A DNA stretch of 64,000 bases from Alphaproteobacteria bacterium (GTDB lineage Bacteria; Pseudomonadota; Alphaproteobacteria; Rickettsiales; SXRF01). Position numbers and translations under genes: made by a program. Shown here one piece after another: positions 15,764 through 24,638 of the stretch (position 1 is its first letter; every line of letters begins with the position of its first letter). The notes under the pieces are model-generated. The model did not search any database. It was not told the DNA's origin and was given only the letters and a program-made list of their open reading frames with translations. The stretch is from assembly GCA_025360605.1 (NCBI GenBank), contig JANYBV010000028.1, positions 62,001 to 126,000 of the forward strand. Reading direction: 5' to 3'.

Positions 15764-18367
15764 TTATGCAGCAAGAATCTGCGGTGCCATATTAGGTGCT
15801 GATGTAAAAAATGGTACAGCGTTAGGGCCGGACGGTAATTCCGGCTGGTTGGCAGCACTTAGGCCTGCGGGTATTTTCATATCACCCAGTAACGATGCGA
15901 ACAGTGGATTGACCGCTGGTTTTTCTTCAGGCTTTGGCTTTGCTTGCGTTGGCTCGCTTGCTTTGTCCGGTGTGGCGGCGGCGATTATGGTGGATTCCGG
16001 TGCCAGTACAGGAGTCTTTGTGGTGACAGCGCCAGCGGCACTCACAAGGCCTTTATCCTTTAAAATAGGTGCGGCTTTTTCAAGAATGCGGGTGAGCGCT
16101 TCAATCTGGTATTTTGGATTAACGCCAAGATATTCGGGTTTGTCTGTTGTTATATTGATCCATTCGCCGCCATTGATGCGGACTTCGAAATCCTTGGCAC
16201 CATTTTGCATATCGGTATAAACGCGTTCACGAACATCCACCTTGCGGTTGGCATTATTGCGGTTATCGATGAAGCTGTAAAAGTTATAGACTTTATTATC
16301 CCTCAAATAATCTATGAGCGGTTTGTTGTATTTTTCATCATGAGGTTTGATCAGCGCGTCCCACTCTGTCTCTGGCATTGGATTACCAGCTTTTTTCCGT
16401 GCTTCTTTCTGATCGTATAATTTACCAAATTCTCCTTGTCGTTGCTCGCCCGTTTCGCGTTCGATTTTATCCCTGAGCATCATATAGGCACTGGGTTCTC
16501 CCTTTTCATCAGTACTGTAACCTGTGAAAGTTGCATGTATTTCAGGCTTTTTAAGCGTTTCGGCTTTTTTCTGCTCCACTTTTTCAAGCAGTGGGACCAA
16601 GGCTGCGTATTTGGCTTTTATTGTATCCTGTTTGAAAGGATTCAGTGCAATCTCGCTGGCAGGAATGGTGACGCTCATGCCATCGGTACGGACCGTATAC
16701 TGGTCGTTAAATAAATCGACGGCATAACGCTTGGGCGGCTGGTTACGCACATCGACAATCTCAATTTCTTTAGTCAGCACGTCCTTGCCGTCCGCACCTT
16801 TATGGGAAATGGATTTCCATTGATCAATATGAACCAGTACGCGTTCTTTTTCGAGCAGTTCCATGGATTGGGCGAAATCCTCTACTTCCTTATTATATTG
16901 ATCCAGCTCACCGCCTTGTCTTACAAATGCTTCCAGTGTCTGGCGGTTAGGGGCATGAATTTCATTTTCAAAACGGTTCATTTCTTCGTTAACGCGCGCA
17001 CGAAAATGCGCATAAGCCGACACCTGCCTTGCTTTTTTTCGCGAGGCCTCATCTTTCCATGCTGATGGGCTGGCGGAGATAATGCCATCAATGCAGGAGC
17101 CAAATTCTCCCCATTTCACCGGTGAATCGATTGTATTGTTCGACAGCCAGTCATGGTAAGCCGCCACATTGGCGCCCGCATCTTCAAACGCGGCGTTTCC
17201 AACAAACGGTATGGTAAAATACTGGTCACAGCCCGACCAGTTAAGGGAACGGATTACGTTGGTGATATATTGTTCTTTGTTGCCATCCAGTTTGGTAAAG
17301 GCAAGTTCACTGGATTCCGCGCGGTAACGGCGCAAGATATTCAGTTTTTCTGAGGTATTGAGCTTGCTCCAGTCGGATTCTTTCAGGTGTCCCAGTCCTT
17401 GTACATGCTCACGCAGGAACATGATGGCGCGCTGGCCTTGTGCATTGAGCCCCCCCGATACGTTGTCAGAGCCCTTCCAGCCATTCCATTCAGCAGGGGA
17501 TTGTAGTTTAGGAATTTTTGGAAAGCGCGGAATGGTAAAACTCGCATCGTAATAATTGATACCAAGACCCATCAACTGCTGGGTGATGGCAGGGCGGGTG
17601 ACGTTAGTATAATCGCTGGTGTAATCGTTCAGGCGGCGCATCGTTTCTTCCCAGTTCTGGTAACTGATCTGGAGGCGTGCGACACCTTCGCGGGCATCTT
17701 TCAATAATATCTGGTCCTTGGTGGCTGGAGGTACGCTGCCCACCCCTAATGTCTGTGTGCTGGCGGTATCCACTTCGGCTTTCAGTTTCATAATCTGCCT
17801 CCAGCCGCCGGTAGGAGAACGCAGGTTTTCCATGATAGCTTCCGGTACCAGATGGTTCACTGGCGGCAGCGGTTTATGGTCGGCATCATCGGCAGGTACA
17901 GGCACTACGCGGTCACGAATCACCTTTTCACGCGGCAATGGCCTCACCGTGTCGGGGCCGACTGGCAGGCTCTGGTCGGTAGTACGTGTTGTGATCGGCA
18001 GAAGGGTTTGATGGGTAACGAAACCGGCAATCGCACCGATGCCCACACTCAGTATATTACCAATAAGCGGAATTCTCTTAAACCAGTTCGCCAGTAACGA
18101 ATCACTCAGGTAGCCCACGCCCAGACCAATACCACCACCGAGGATGCGCGGTACCCATGTATCGCCAACGGCTTTGTCGGAAATGATTTTATTGCGCTGG
18201 AGAAAGGATGACAGGCCATTGGTGACACCGGAAAGCTGGTGACGCACAGGTTTGAAAGGGCCATCCGAATCGATGTCAGGAGCGCGGTATTCCGGATTCG
18301 TGTCTTTCAGCGCTGAGCTGACAAGGTCTGAAAGCCTTTTTGCATTACTGGGTTGTTCGTTTGCCAT
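15764..18367 (-). CDS. Large protein of unknown function with two membrane segments
   Basis: I do not recognise this 867-residue protein. After a soluble N-terminus there are two glycine-rich hydrophobic stretches (about residues 74-92 RILGGGIGLGVGYLSDSLL and 99-120 IPLIGNILSVGIGAIAGFV). A proline-rich linker follows (PLPREKVIRDRVVPVP). The remaining 650 residues are hydrophilic, with helical charged parts and few cysteines, and the C-terminus is low-complexity (Pro, Ala, Thr, Lys). Codon use looks like the neighbours. It has its own transcription unit; a set of tandem repeats lies 120-190 bases upstream. Confidence 0.7.
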   Translation of the reverse strand: MANEQPSNAKRLSDLVSSALKDTNPEYRAPDIDSDGPFKPVRHQLSGVTNGLSSFLQRNKIISDKAVGDTWVPRILGGGIGLGVGYLSDSLLANWFKRIPLIGNILSVGIGAIAGFVTHQTLLPITTRTTDQSLPVGPDTVRPLPREKVIRDRVVPVPADDADHKPLPPVNHLVPEAIMENLRSPTGGWRQIMKLKAEVDTASTQTLGVGSVPPATKDQILLKDAREGVARLQISYQNWEETMRRLNDYTSDYTNVTRPAITQQLMGLGINYYDASFTIPRFPKIPKLQSPAEWNGWKGSDNVSGGLNAQGQRAIMFLREHVQGLGHLKESDWSKLNTSEKLNILRRYRAESSELAFTKLDGNKEQYITNVIRSLNWSGCDQYFTIPFVGNAAFEDAGANVAAYHDWLSNNTIDSPVKWGEFGSCIDGIISASPSAWKDEASRKKARQVSAYAHFRARVNEEMNRFENEIHAPNRQTLEAFVRQGGELDQYNKEVEDFAQSMELLEKERVLVHIDQWKSISHKGADGKDVLTKEIEIVDVRNQPPKRYAVDLFNDQYTVRTDGMSVTIPASEIALNPFKQDTIKAKYAALVPLLEKVEQKKAETLKKPEIHATFTGYSTDEKGEPSAYMMLRDKIERETGEQRQGEFGKLYDQKEARKKAGNPMPETEWDALIKPHDEKYNKPLIDYLRDNKVYNFYSFIDNRNNANRKVDVRERVYTDMQNGAKDFEVRINGGEWINITTDKPEYLGVNPKYQIEALTRILEKAAPILKDKGLVSAAGAVTTKTPVLAPESTIIAAATPDKASEPTQAKPKPEEKPAVNPLFASLLGDMKIPAGLSAANQPELPSGPNAVPFFTSAPNMAPQILAA

Positions 18368-18488
18368 ATCATTATCCTATGCACCATTACTATAATACAA
18401 CCCTATCACAGGGGGTGGATTTGCGGCGTGAACATTTGGTGAAAGGCGTTGAAAATCATCAAAATATCGGATTTATTACCATCCGTTT

Positions 18489-18557
18489 GATCACACAAAA
18501 GTCATAATCGCGATCACGCAATTGTCACATACGGTGTCACGTAAGCGTCATGTGTGC
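18489..18557. repeat. Three 23-bp tandem repeats with phased TCAC/GTCA cores
   Basis: Three units begin at 18489, 18512 and 18535, exactly 23 bases apart. Each has (A/G)TCAC at the left and GTCA 12 bases further, so six half-sites lie on an 11-12 base rhythm, about one helical turn. Units 1 and 2 agree at 16 of 23 positions, units 2 and 3 at 13. The pattern resembles direct-repeat sites such as Pho boxes or iterons. It lies in the 266-bp space between the large unknown gene (start) and kdsB (end); no other feature was seen there. Confidence 0.6.
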
Positions 18558-18633
18558 CATAAGTGCTTGGCGAATCGGGAATGATACGGTTTAAAGCTGG
18601 TATTTTGTCAGCAGCGGCCTTTCAGACCGTCTT

Positions 18634-19362
18634 TTAATTGGAATGGAGTGCGGCGCGCGCTTCTTCAAGCGTGTCAGGGGTATCCACACCCAGAGGCACG
18701 GTGTCCACCACCGCCACGCCGATGGTCATTCCGTTATCCATAGCACGCATCTGTTCAAGCTTGCGGGTGGTTTCATTCGGGCTGGGGGGAAGACTGACAA
18801 AATGCTCTAATGCGTTGCGGCGATAGGCATATAATCCGATATGGTGATAGGCTTTACCGGTGGCATCATCACGGTTGAAGTCGCGGGCGATACCGGTTGT
18901 GCCGTTCTTATCGAAGGCAATGACCGGTTTGACCACGGCCGGATCGGTAAGCTGTTTCATGTCGATAATCGGCGCGGCGAGTGTGGCAATATCAATCTTG
19001 GGGTTTTGCACCAGAAGATCAACCGCGGCGCTGATAATTTTGGGGTCAAGCGTCGGCATATCGCCTTGTACGTTAATGACGATATCGTGTTTTTTATTGG
19101 GGTCGATGCTCTGCAATGCCTGATTGATGCGGTCGGAACCGGAGGGTAGGGCAGGGTCGGTCAGCACCGCCTCGCCACCTGCATCACGCACGGCTTTGGC
19201 AATAGCTTCCCCGTCGCAGGCAACGACGACCCTGCCTATACCGGATTCCATAGCGCGTTTCATCACATGTACGATCATCGGCTCGCCGTGGATATCGGCG
19301 AGTGGTTTGTTGGGCAGGCGGGTCGAAGCCATGCGTGCCGGAATGAGGATGATGGGGTTCAT
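18634..19362 (-). CDS. kdsB: 3-deoxy-manno-octulosonate cytidylyltransferase KdsB
   Basis: KdsB makes CMP-Kdo for the lipopolysaccharide core. From ATG 19362 the protein is 242 residues with the nucleotide-binding start IILIPARMASTRLPNKPLAD, VVACDGEAIAKAV, LPSGSDRINQAL, VINVQGDMP and HHIGLYAYRR. The start follows the hlyD-type gene by 7 bases, so kdsB is probably the last gene of the type I secretion operon, an unusual place for it. The frame is open a few codons further upstream. Confidence 0.95.
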   Translation of the reverse strand: MNPIILIPARMASTRLPNKPLADIHGEPMIVHVMKRAMESGIGRVVVACDGEAIAKAVRDAGGEAVLTDPALPSGSDRINQALQSIDPNKKHDIVINVQGDMPTLDPKIISAAVDLLVQNPKIDIATLAAPIIDMKQLTDPAVVKPVIAFDKNGTTGIARDFNRDDATGKAYHHIGLYAYRRNALEHFVSLPPSPNETTRKLEQMRAMDNGMTIGVAVVDTVPLGVDTPDTLEEARAALHSN

Positions 19363-19369
19363 AGCCTGT

Positions 19370-20638
19370 TCATTCCTTAAAGGCATCCTCTTTGATGTCG
19401 ATGAGCGGGCGCAACAAATAATCCAGCACGGTACGCTTTCCGGTGAGGATGTTTACTTCCGTCATCATCCCCGGCATAATTTTTTTATCATCAAACGCCC
19501 CTTTGCCCGATAGCGTTACCTTCACGCGGTAATAGGTATTTTTATTCTGCTCATCCGTAATGCTATCAGCGCTGATATCAGAAATTTTTCCTGAAATGGT
19601 GCCGTATTTGGCATATTCATAGGCGGTGATTTTTACCTTCACGTCCTGTCCCGTCCAGATTTTGGCGCGGTGTTCCGGCGCTATTTTCGCTTCGACAATG
19701 ATATTGTCATCAAACGGTGTGATTTCCGCCAGCGTTTCACTGGGGCGTACCGTACCGCCCACCGTATGAATGTAAAGGCGGTTGACGATGCCTTTCACGG
19801 GTGAAAGCACTTCGGTGCGCACCATTTTGTCTTTATCTGCTTTAAGCCGTTCAGACAGCTGCTGGCTTTCGAGCGTTGTTTTATGCAATTCCTCCAGTAG
19901 CTCGTTTTTCTGGCGTGCCTTGCTCTCCCCTAAACGTCCTTTGGCTTCATTCATCTCGGCCTGCGTGACGGGAATGGTCTGGGTGATGGTAGACAATTCA
20001 GTCCTGAAACGGTCGACTTTTGCCTTGGCATCGAGCATGTGGTTGGTGGAGGCGGCACCGTCTTTTTGTAAGCTTGCGGTGATGCCATATTGCTCAACGG
20101 CGGTTGCCAACTCGCGTTTCAGATTAATGACCTTACTGTTTTGTTCTTCCAGCGCGTGCTGCTTTTGTTCAATCTGGTCAGAAAAAATACGCAGACTTTC
20201 TGCGCGTTGCTGTGTGCGGCTGGCAAAAAGCCGTTCTTCATTCTGTACGACATCGGGCATGGACTGGTGCATCTCTTGTGGGAACACCGGTTCCTTGCCT
20301 TCGCTTTCGGCATTCAGGCGTATCAGGCTTGCTTCGAGACTATGTAAATGAACCGTGTTTTCCTGCAGCATGGCGGCGTTGGTTTCATTCTGGATACGAA
20401 ACAACGGCTGATTATTATCGACGATCTGGCCTTCCTGCACCAGAATTTCGGAGACGATGCCACCTTCCATGTGCTGGATAACTTTATTTTGTCCGGAAGA
20501 AATGGTTCGGCCATTGCCTTTGACCGCTTCGTCAATCTTGGCAAAGCCAGCCCATAATAAAAATACGCCGATAGTGACGGCGGCCAGCTTGGTGGTCTTT
20601 TCGAGTAAGGGCGGCAGGATGACATCACTTTGCGTCAT
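19370..20638 (-). CDS. Type I secretion membrane fusion protein (HlyD family)
   Basis: The 422-residue protein is the periplasmic adaptor linking the ABC exporter to the TolC-like channel. It has a membrane helix at about residues 15-32, a biotinyl-lipoyl hairpin (GGIVSEILVQEGQIVDNNQP), a long coiled-coil region (about 85-270) and the HlyD C-terminal beta domain (VLSPVKGIVNRLYIHTVGGT, IVEAKIAPEHRAKIWTGQDV, GMMTEVNILTGKRTVLDYLL). Its start overlaps the end of the exporter gene by 14 bases. Confidence 0.95.
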   Translation of the reverse strand: MTQSDVILPPLLEKTTKLAAVTIGVFLLWAGFAKIDEAVKGNGRTISSGQNKVIQHMEGGIVSEILVQEGQIVDNNQPLFRIQNETNAAMLQENTVHLHSLEASLIRLNAESEGKEPVFPQEMHQSMPDVVQNEERLFASRTQQRAESLRIFSDQIEQKQHALEEQNSKVINLKRELATAVEQYGITASLQKDGAASTNHMLDAKAKVDRFRTELSTITQTIPVTQAEMNEAKGRLGESKARQKNELLEELHKTTLESQQLSERLKADKDKMVRTEVLSPVKGIVNRLYIHTVGGTVRPSETLAEITPFDDNIIVEAKIAPEHRAKIWTGQDVKVKITAYEYAKYGTISGKISDISADSITDEQNKNTYYRVKVTLSGKGAFDDKKIMPGMMTEVNILTGKRTVLDYLLRPLIDIKEDAFKE

Positions 20639-22304
20639 TTTTGCTCAACTCCCTTATGACATCATCACGCTTGCCCTGACGGACGATTTTTCCATTTTCA
20701 AGTACTGCAATCGTGTCCACCAGTTTTAGCAATGGGGTGCGGTGGGTGGCGAGTATGACAGTCTTTTCATTGACGGCAAAATTGAGATTATGCACTAGCC
20801 GCGCTTCCATGTGGTGGTCCATCATTGAGGTGGGTTCGTCCATAATCAGCACCGGAGACTGACGAAGCAGGGCGCGGGCAATGGCAAAACACTGGCGCTG
20901 GCCGCCGGAAAGATTCAGGCCGCCTTCACTGATAAATAATTCCAGCCCGTGTCCCATGGCTTTGACAAACTGGTCCATACCCACGATTTCAAGTGCATGG
21001 CGGATTTCTGCATCTTCCCGTTCAATGCCCATCAGGAGATTGTCGCGCAGTGTGCGTGCAAAGAAATACGGGTACTGGTCAACGATGCTTAGCTGTGAAC
21101 GTAATGTGACAGGAGTGATGTTCTGGGAATCACGTTCATCCCAGAAAATGGTGCCGCTGGTGAGCGGCATTTCTGCTGACAGCACTTTCAGCAATGTGGA
21201 TTTGCCTGCACCACTGGCTCCCACCAGCGCCATTTTCTGCCCCTGTTGGAGTGTAATGCTGGCTTCTTTAATCACTGGTTGGGCGTGCGGTGAATACTGC
21301 ACCATGGCATCCTTCAACACGATAGCCCCTTTAAGTACGAAGGGCTCGCCGTCCGCAGCATTCTCGGTTGGCAGCGATAATATGCTTTCAACCGTTGTCA
21401 TTTCGGTAAGCAGGTGCGGCCATTTGGCCAGAATCGAACCAATGGATGTTAGCGGTGACAATGCACGCGCACACAGCAGGTTGATCGCCAGTAATCCACC
21501 GACGCTGAGTTTCGTATCGTGAATTTCATACACGCCGAGCATAATCAGCAGCACGCTGTTGAAAATAATGGCAGCCGTACACAGATGCGATACCAGCCCC
21601 TGCCAGAACAACAGGTTTGATTGCGAGATAGCAGCGGCTTCCGTCACGGACTCCCATGCTTTTGTAAACGGGGCATAGCAGGCGAGCTGGCGGATGGTTT
21701 CGCGGCCATGCATAGTTTCCACCAGCACGTTTTGTTTGGCATAAAGCGCCTGCTGGTTCGACAGCAACCCTTTGTCTAGTGCAATATGGAGAGCATATTG
21801 CAGGCCAATAATCACGGTGCCGGTGACAACAGGAATGAGTGCCATGGCTGGGCAAATCAGGTAAATCGCCAGCAGGAATGTGAGTACGAAAGGTGCGTCA
21901 ATCAGGGTGGGCACCAGCTTCTGGCAGAAGAAGTCACGAATTTCCTGAAGGTAATTGAAGTATTGGCCGGTCTTGGCGATACTGTAACCATGTGGCAGAT
22001 GCATCAGATGTTGATGAAATTGCTGTTCCAGTTTTGCGCCTGCTACATTTCCCAGCCTGTCAGTGATGTAGCTTCGGCTTAGTTTGAACAACACTTCAAA
22101 CGCGAGCACCAGTATCATGCCGCTAAACAATACCCACAAGGTGGCTTCGGCAAAATTGGGAATCACGCGGTCATACACCACGCGTGTAAAAATAGGCAGT
22201 GATACCCCCAGAATATTGAGGAATACACATGCCAGTGCAATATCGCGGTATGCGGCGCGTGTTAACCACAGCGGTTTCCAGAACGAATGGGTAGACGCTA
22301 GCAT
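20625..22304 (-). CDS. Type I secretion ABC transporter, permease and ATPase fused
   Basis: This exporter (559 residues from ATG 22304, with GGAG upstream) moves the substrate across the inner membrane. It has six membrane helices in the first 300 residues and an ATPase domain with Walker A GASGAGKST (about 362-370), signature LSGGQR (about 465) and Walker B VLIMDEPTS. It lacks the N-terminal C39-like domain of HlyB/LapB-type exporters and so resembles PrtD/RsaD-like or shortened LapB-like forms. Its ATG overlaps the stop of the TolC-like gene (ATGCTAG). The natural substrate is probably the RTX protein encoded divergently. Confidence 0.95.
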   Translation of the reverse strand: MLASTHSFWKPLWLTRAAYRDIALACVFLNILGVSLPIFTRVVYDRVIPNFAEATLWVLFSGMILVLAFEVLFKLSRSYITDRLGNVAGAKLEQQFHQHLMHLPHGYSIAKTGQYFNYLQEIRDFFCQKLVPTLIDAPFVLTFLLAIYLICPAMALIPVVTGTVIIGLQYALHIALDKGLLSNQQALYAKQNVLVETMHGRETIRQLACYAPFTKAWESVTEAAAISQSNLLFWQGLVSHLCTAAIIFNSVLLIMLGVYEIHDTKLSVGGLLAINLLCARALSPLTSIGSILAKWPHLLTEMTTVESILSLPTENAADGEPFVLKGAIVLKDAMVQYSPHAQPVIKEASITLQQGQKMALVGASGAGKSTLLKVLSAEMPLTSGTIFWDERDSQNITPVTLRSQLSIVDQYPYFFARTLRDNLLMGIEREDAEIRHALEIVGMDQFVKAMGHGLELFISEGGLNLSGGQRQCFAIARALLRQSPVLIMDEPTSMMDHHMEARLVHNLNFAVNEKTVILATHRTPLLKLVDTIAVLENGKIVRQGKRDDVIRELSKNDAK

Positions 22305-23998
22305 GTAGTGTTTTCTCCACAAAACTTCGGCAACAGGTCGGATGTCGCGCGCATCAGTTCAAACGTCACATTCACCAGATCGGTTTCGAGCTGTATTCTT
22401 TTGGTTTCTGCGCCAAAAATACGCTCCTGACTTTCTACCAGCTGGATGAATTCCAGCTCGCCCTGCTCAAACTGCTTGCGGTATAATTTTTCTAGATCGG
22501 AATTCGCCTTAATTTCTTCTTCTACAATTTTCATCTGTTCAAGCACGGTCTGGCGGCGGTTAAGCGCTTTCCTGACATTCTGCTTAATCTCACGCGTCAG
22601 TCGGGTTTCTTTGCTATCAAGCTCACGCAGCTTTTCGCTCTGGCGATAGGTGGTGGCCTGACGTAGCCCACCGTCAAATAATTTATAATTGACCTGCAGC
22701 TTAGCAGACGCAGCACGGTGAACACCGGTGAATCCGCCGAGATCGTTCGAGTGGTTGGCATCCACCACCAGATCTACTGTTGGCAGAAATTTGCTTTTGG
22801 CGGCGCTCAGTTCGTGATCAGCGGCTTTTTTGTCAGAATTCAACAAACGCATATCCGTATTCTGCGAAATTGCTTTATTCAGCAATGCATCGACATCGGT
22901 CAGCACATACGCATCATGGCTTGGGGGTGCGGCATCAAACTCCTTCACATCCCCGATCAGGTAAGTGAGTGCGCTGAAGGCATCCCGCAGTGAGGCCTTT
23001 GCGCTTAAATGTTCTTTTTCGGCGGCAGACAGGCGTGCCTGAATATAATTTTGCTCTACCTGACTGGCATCTCCCGCCATAACACGTTTATTGATAAGGT
23101 TTCCGATATCAGTCAGTGCATCGAGATTGTCTTTGGAGGCGACCACGATGCTCTGGAAATGCCACAAGTCCATATAGACCTGTGTGGTAAATACGATCAG
23201 TTCTTCACTTACCTTGTCGCGTGATAAATTGGCGGATTCTACCAGTTGCAGGCGCTGTTTCACGGTTTCACGCGTACTGAATCCATCAAACAGCATCATG
23301 CGCATGTTGACGGACTTCCCGTTGCCATAGTTGTAGCCGGAATATTGCGTTGCGCCTTGGCGGAGGGAGAAGGGGTCGTTATATTCGCGCCCGCCTTCTG
23401 CCCTGAGGCTTACCTGCGGATAGTAATTGGAGGTGGCTTCATCAACGGCGTAATGCGCCTGACTGGTCTGTGCGGCGGCGACATCGCGCTCAGGGCTGTT
23501 TTTTAGCGCCATTTTAATGGCGTTTTCCAATGTAATGTTACTGGTGCTTGGCAAGGGTGCTTCGGCCACCTGAGCAGTCGTCAGCATCTGGAATATTTTG
23601 TCTGCAAGCAGCTCATCTCCCGACATACTATCGGGTTGCACACTGGCTATATCGATGATGTCATCCTCGGCAGGCTCAATCATCGGGTCATTGATGGCAG
23701 GTTTGGCTTTTTTCTTCTTCTTTTTCACCTTGAGTGGCTTAGGCGCGTTAGCTGAGGGAGCCAATGCCGCCACCGTGTCAGCAACAGAGACAGGAGTGGG
23801 GACGGCTGATTGAGTGGGGATAGATGGTAGCGTCGACTGGGCCGATACCGTGATGACAGGTGCGCTTGAGGCTGCCTTGGGCGCACTCATCATTGTTTCC
23901 AGATCGATAGTGTCTACGGCATATAGTTCCATCGGCGCTGCGAGCATAACGCCCAGCACCAGAGAACTACTTCTCAAAAGTGATCTTAACGCTACCAT
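22298..23998 (-). CDS. TolC-family outer-membrane efflux protein
   Basis: The 566-residue precursor has a signal peptide, then an unusual 120-residue low-complexity stretch with a lysine run (KPLKVKKKKKKAKPAIND) before the TolC-like channel domain (TLENAIKMALKNSPERDVAA, YYPQVSLRAEGG, LRQATTYRQSEKLRELDSKE, ELEFIQLVESQERIFGAETK). It is the outer-membrane channel of the type I system. The start overlaps the MotB-like gene by 32 bases and its end overlaps the exporter start, so the operon is translationally coupled. Confidence 0.93.
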   Translation of the reverse strand: MVALRSLLRSSSLVLGVMLAAPMELYAVDTIDLETMMSAPKAASSAPVITVSAQSTLPSIPTQSAVPTPVSVADTVAALAPSANAPKPLKVKKKKKKAKPAINDPMIEPAEDDIIDIASVQPDSMSGDELLADKIFQMLTTAQVAEAPLPSTSNITLENAIKMALKNSPERDVAAAQTSQAHYAVDEATSNYYPQVSLRAEGGREYNDPFSLRQGATQYSGYNYGNGKSVNMRMMLFDGFSTRETVKQRLQLVESANLSRDKVSEELIVFTTQVYMDLWHFQSIVVASKDNLDALTDIGNLINKRVMAGDASQVEQNYIQARLSAAEKEHLSAKASLRDAFSALTYLIGDVKEFDAAPPSHDAYVLTDVDALLNKAISQNTDMRLLNSDKKAADHELSAAKSKFLPTVDLVVDANHSNDLGGFTGVHRAASAKLQVNYKLFDGGLRQATTYRQSEKLRELDSKETRLTREIKQNVRKALNRRQTVLEQMKIVEEEIKANSDLEKLYRKQFEQGELEFIQLVESQERIFGAETKRIQLETDLVNVTFELMRATSDLLPKFCGENTTC

Positions 23999-24638
23999 AC
24001 TGATTGTCAGTCTTTTCTTCAGGTTGTTTAGTGTCTGTTTTCGGTGTTTCTTCTTGCGCCTTAGGCAGGCTGATGCGTAGCGCGATATGGTCGCTGGCGA
24101 CGCCGTTTTGTAATAAAATATTGCGAACGTTCAAAGCGCGGTTAAGCGCAATTTCGCGGATAGAGCCAAAGTCGCGGCCCTCAGGAATAATAGCATTGAT
24201 CGTTATGTGCCCATCGAAGGGAAGGGCAGCTTTAATTGTGTCACTACTTTCGGGGGTTACAGTTGCGCCCATATCGCCGTAGCTCACCACGATTTCATTT
24301 TCAATGTGGACTGTTTTCTGATCGGTGGATTCAGACAATACGTTCTTCAGCTGCGCCAACCGGTCCACTTCCTTCTGGAGCGTTTCTTTTTCTGCCAGCA
24401 GGTTGTTGACGTCCGGTGCAAGATTGCTGCTGGACGCGGTTTTGGTGGGTTGATTCTTGTCTTCGGTTTTGACTTTAACAGCGTTATCGACGGCTGCTTT
24501 TTTAGCCTGATCGGACAATACGAAAATGATGACAGAGGTCATCATCATAAAAAATACGAAGACGATAATTACAGTCGAAAGAATATCAACGAATCCGGGC
24601 CACGGGATAGTGCTTTCTGGGTCTATATCATCCGACAT
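23967..24638 (-). CDS. MotB-like ion-motor partner protein in the type I secretion operon
   Basis: The 223-residue protein has one membrane helix near the N-terminus (WPGFVDILSTVIIVFVFFMM) with an aspartate at the place of the proton-binding Asp of MotB. A coiled coil follows (about residues 75-95, LLAEKETLQKEVDRLAQLKN). The C-terminal part (ITINAIIPEGRDFGSIREIA then NRALNVRNILLQNGVASDHI) resembles a shortened OmpA/MotB peptidoglycan-binding domain. Its ATG shares a base with the stop of the MotA-like gene (TGATG). It is not the flagellar MotB by context; I infer that it energises or anchors the secretion system. Confidence 0.8.
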   Translation of the reverse strand: MSDDIDPESTIPWPGFVDILSTVIIVFVFFMMMTSVIIFVLSDQAKKAAVDNAVKVKTEDKNQPTKTASSSNLAPDVNNLLAEKETLQKEVDRLAQLKNVLSESTDQKTVHIENEIVVSYGDMGATVTPESSDTIKAALPFDGHITINAIIPEGRDFGSIREIALNRALNVRNILLQNGVASDHIALRISLPKAQEETPKTDTKQPEEKTDNQYGSVKITFEK

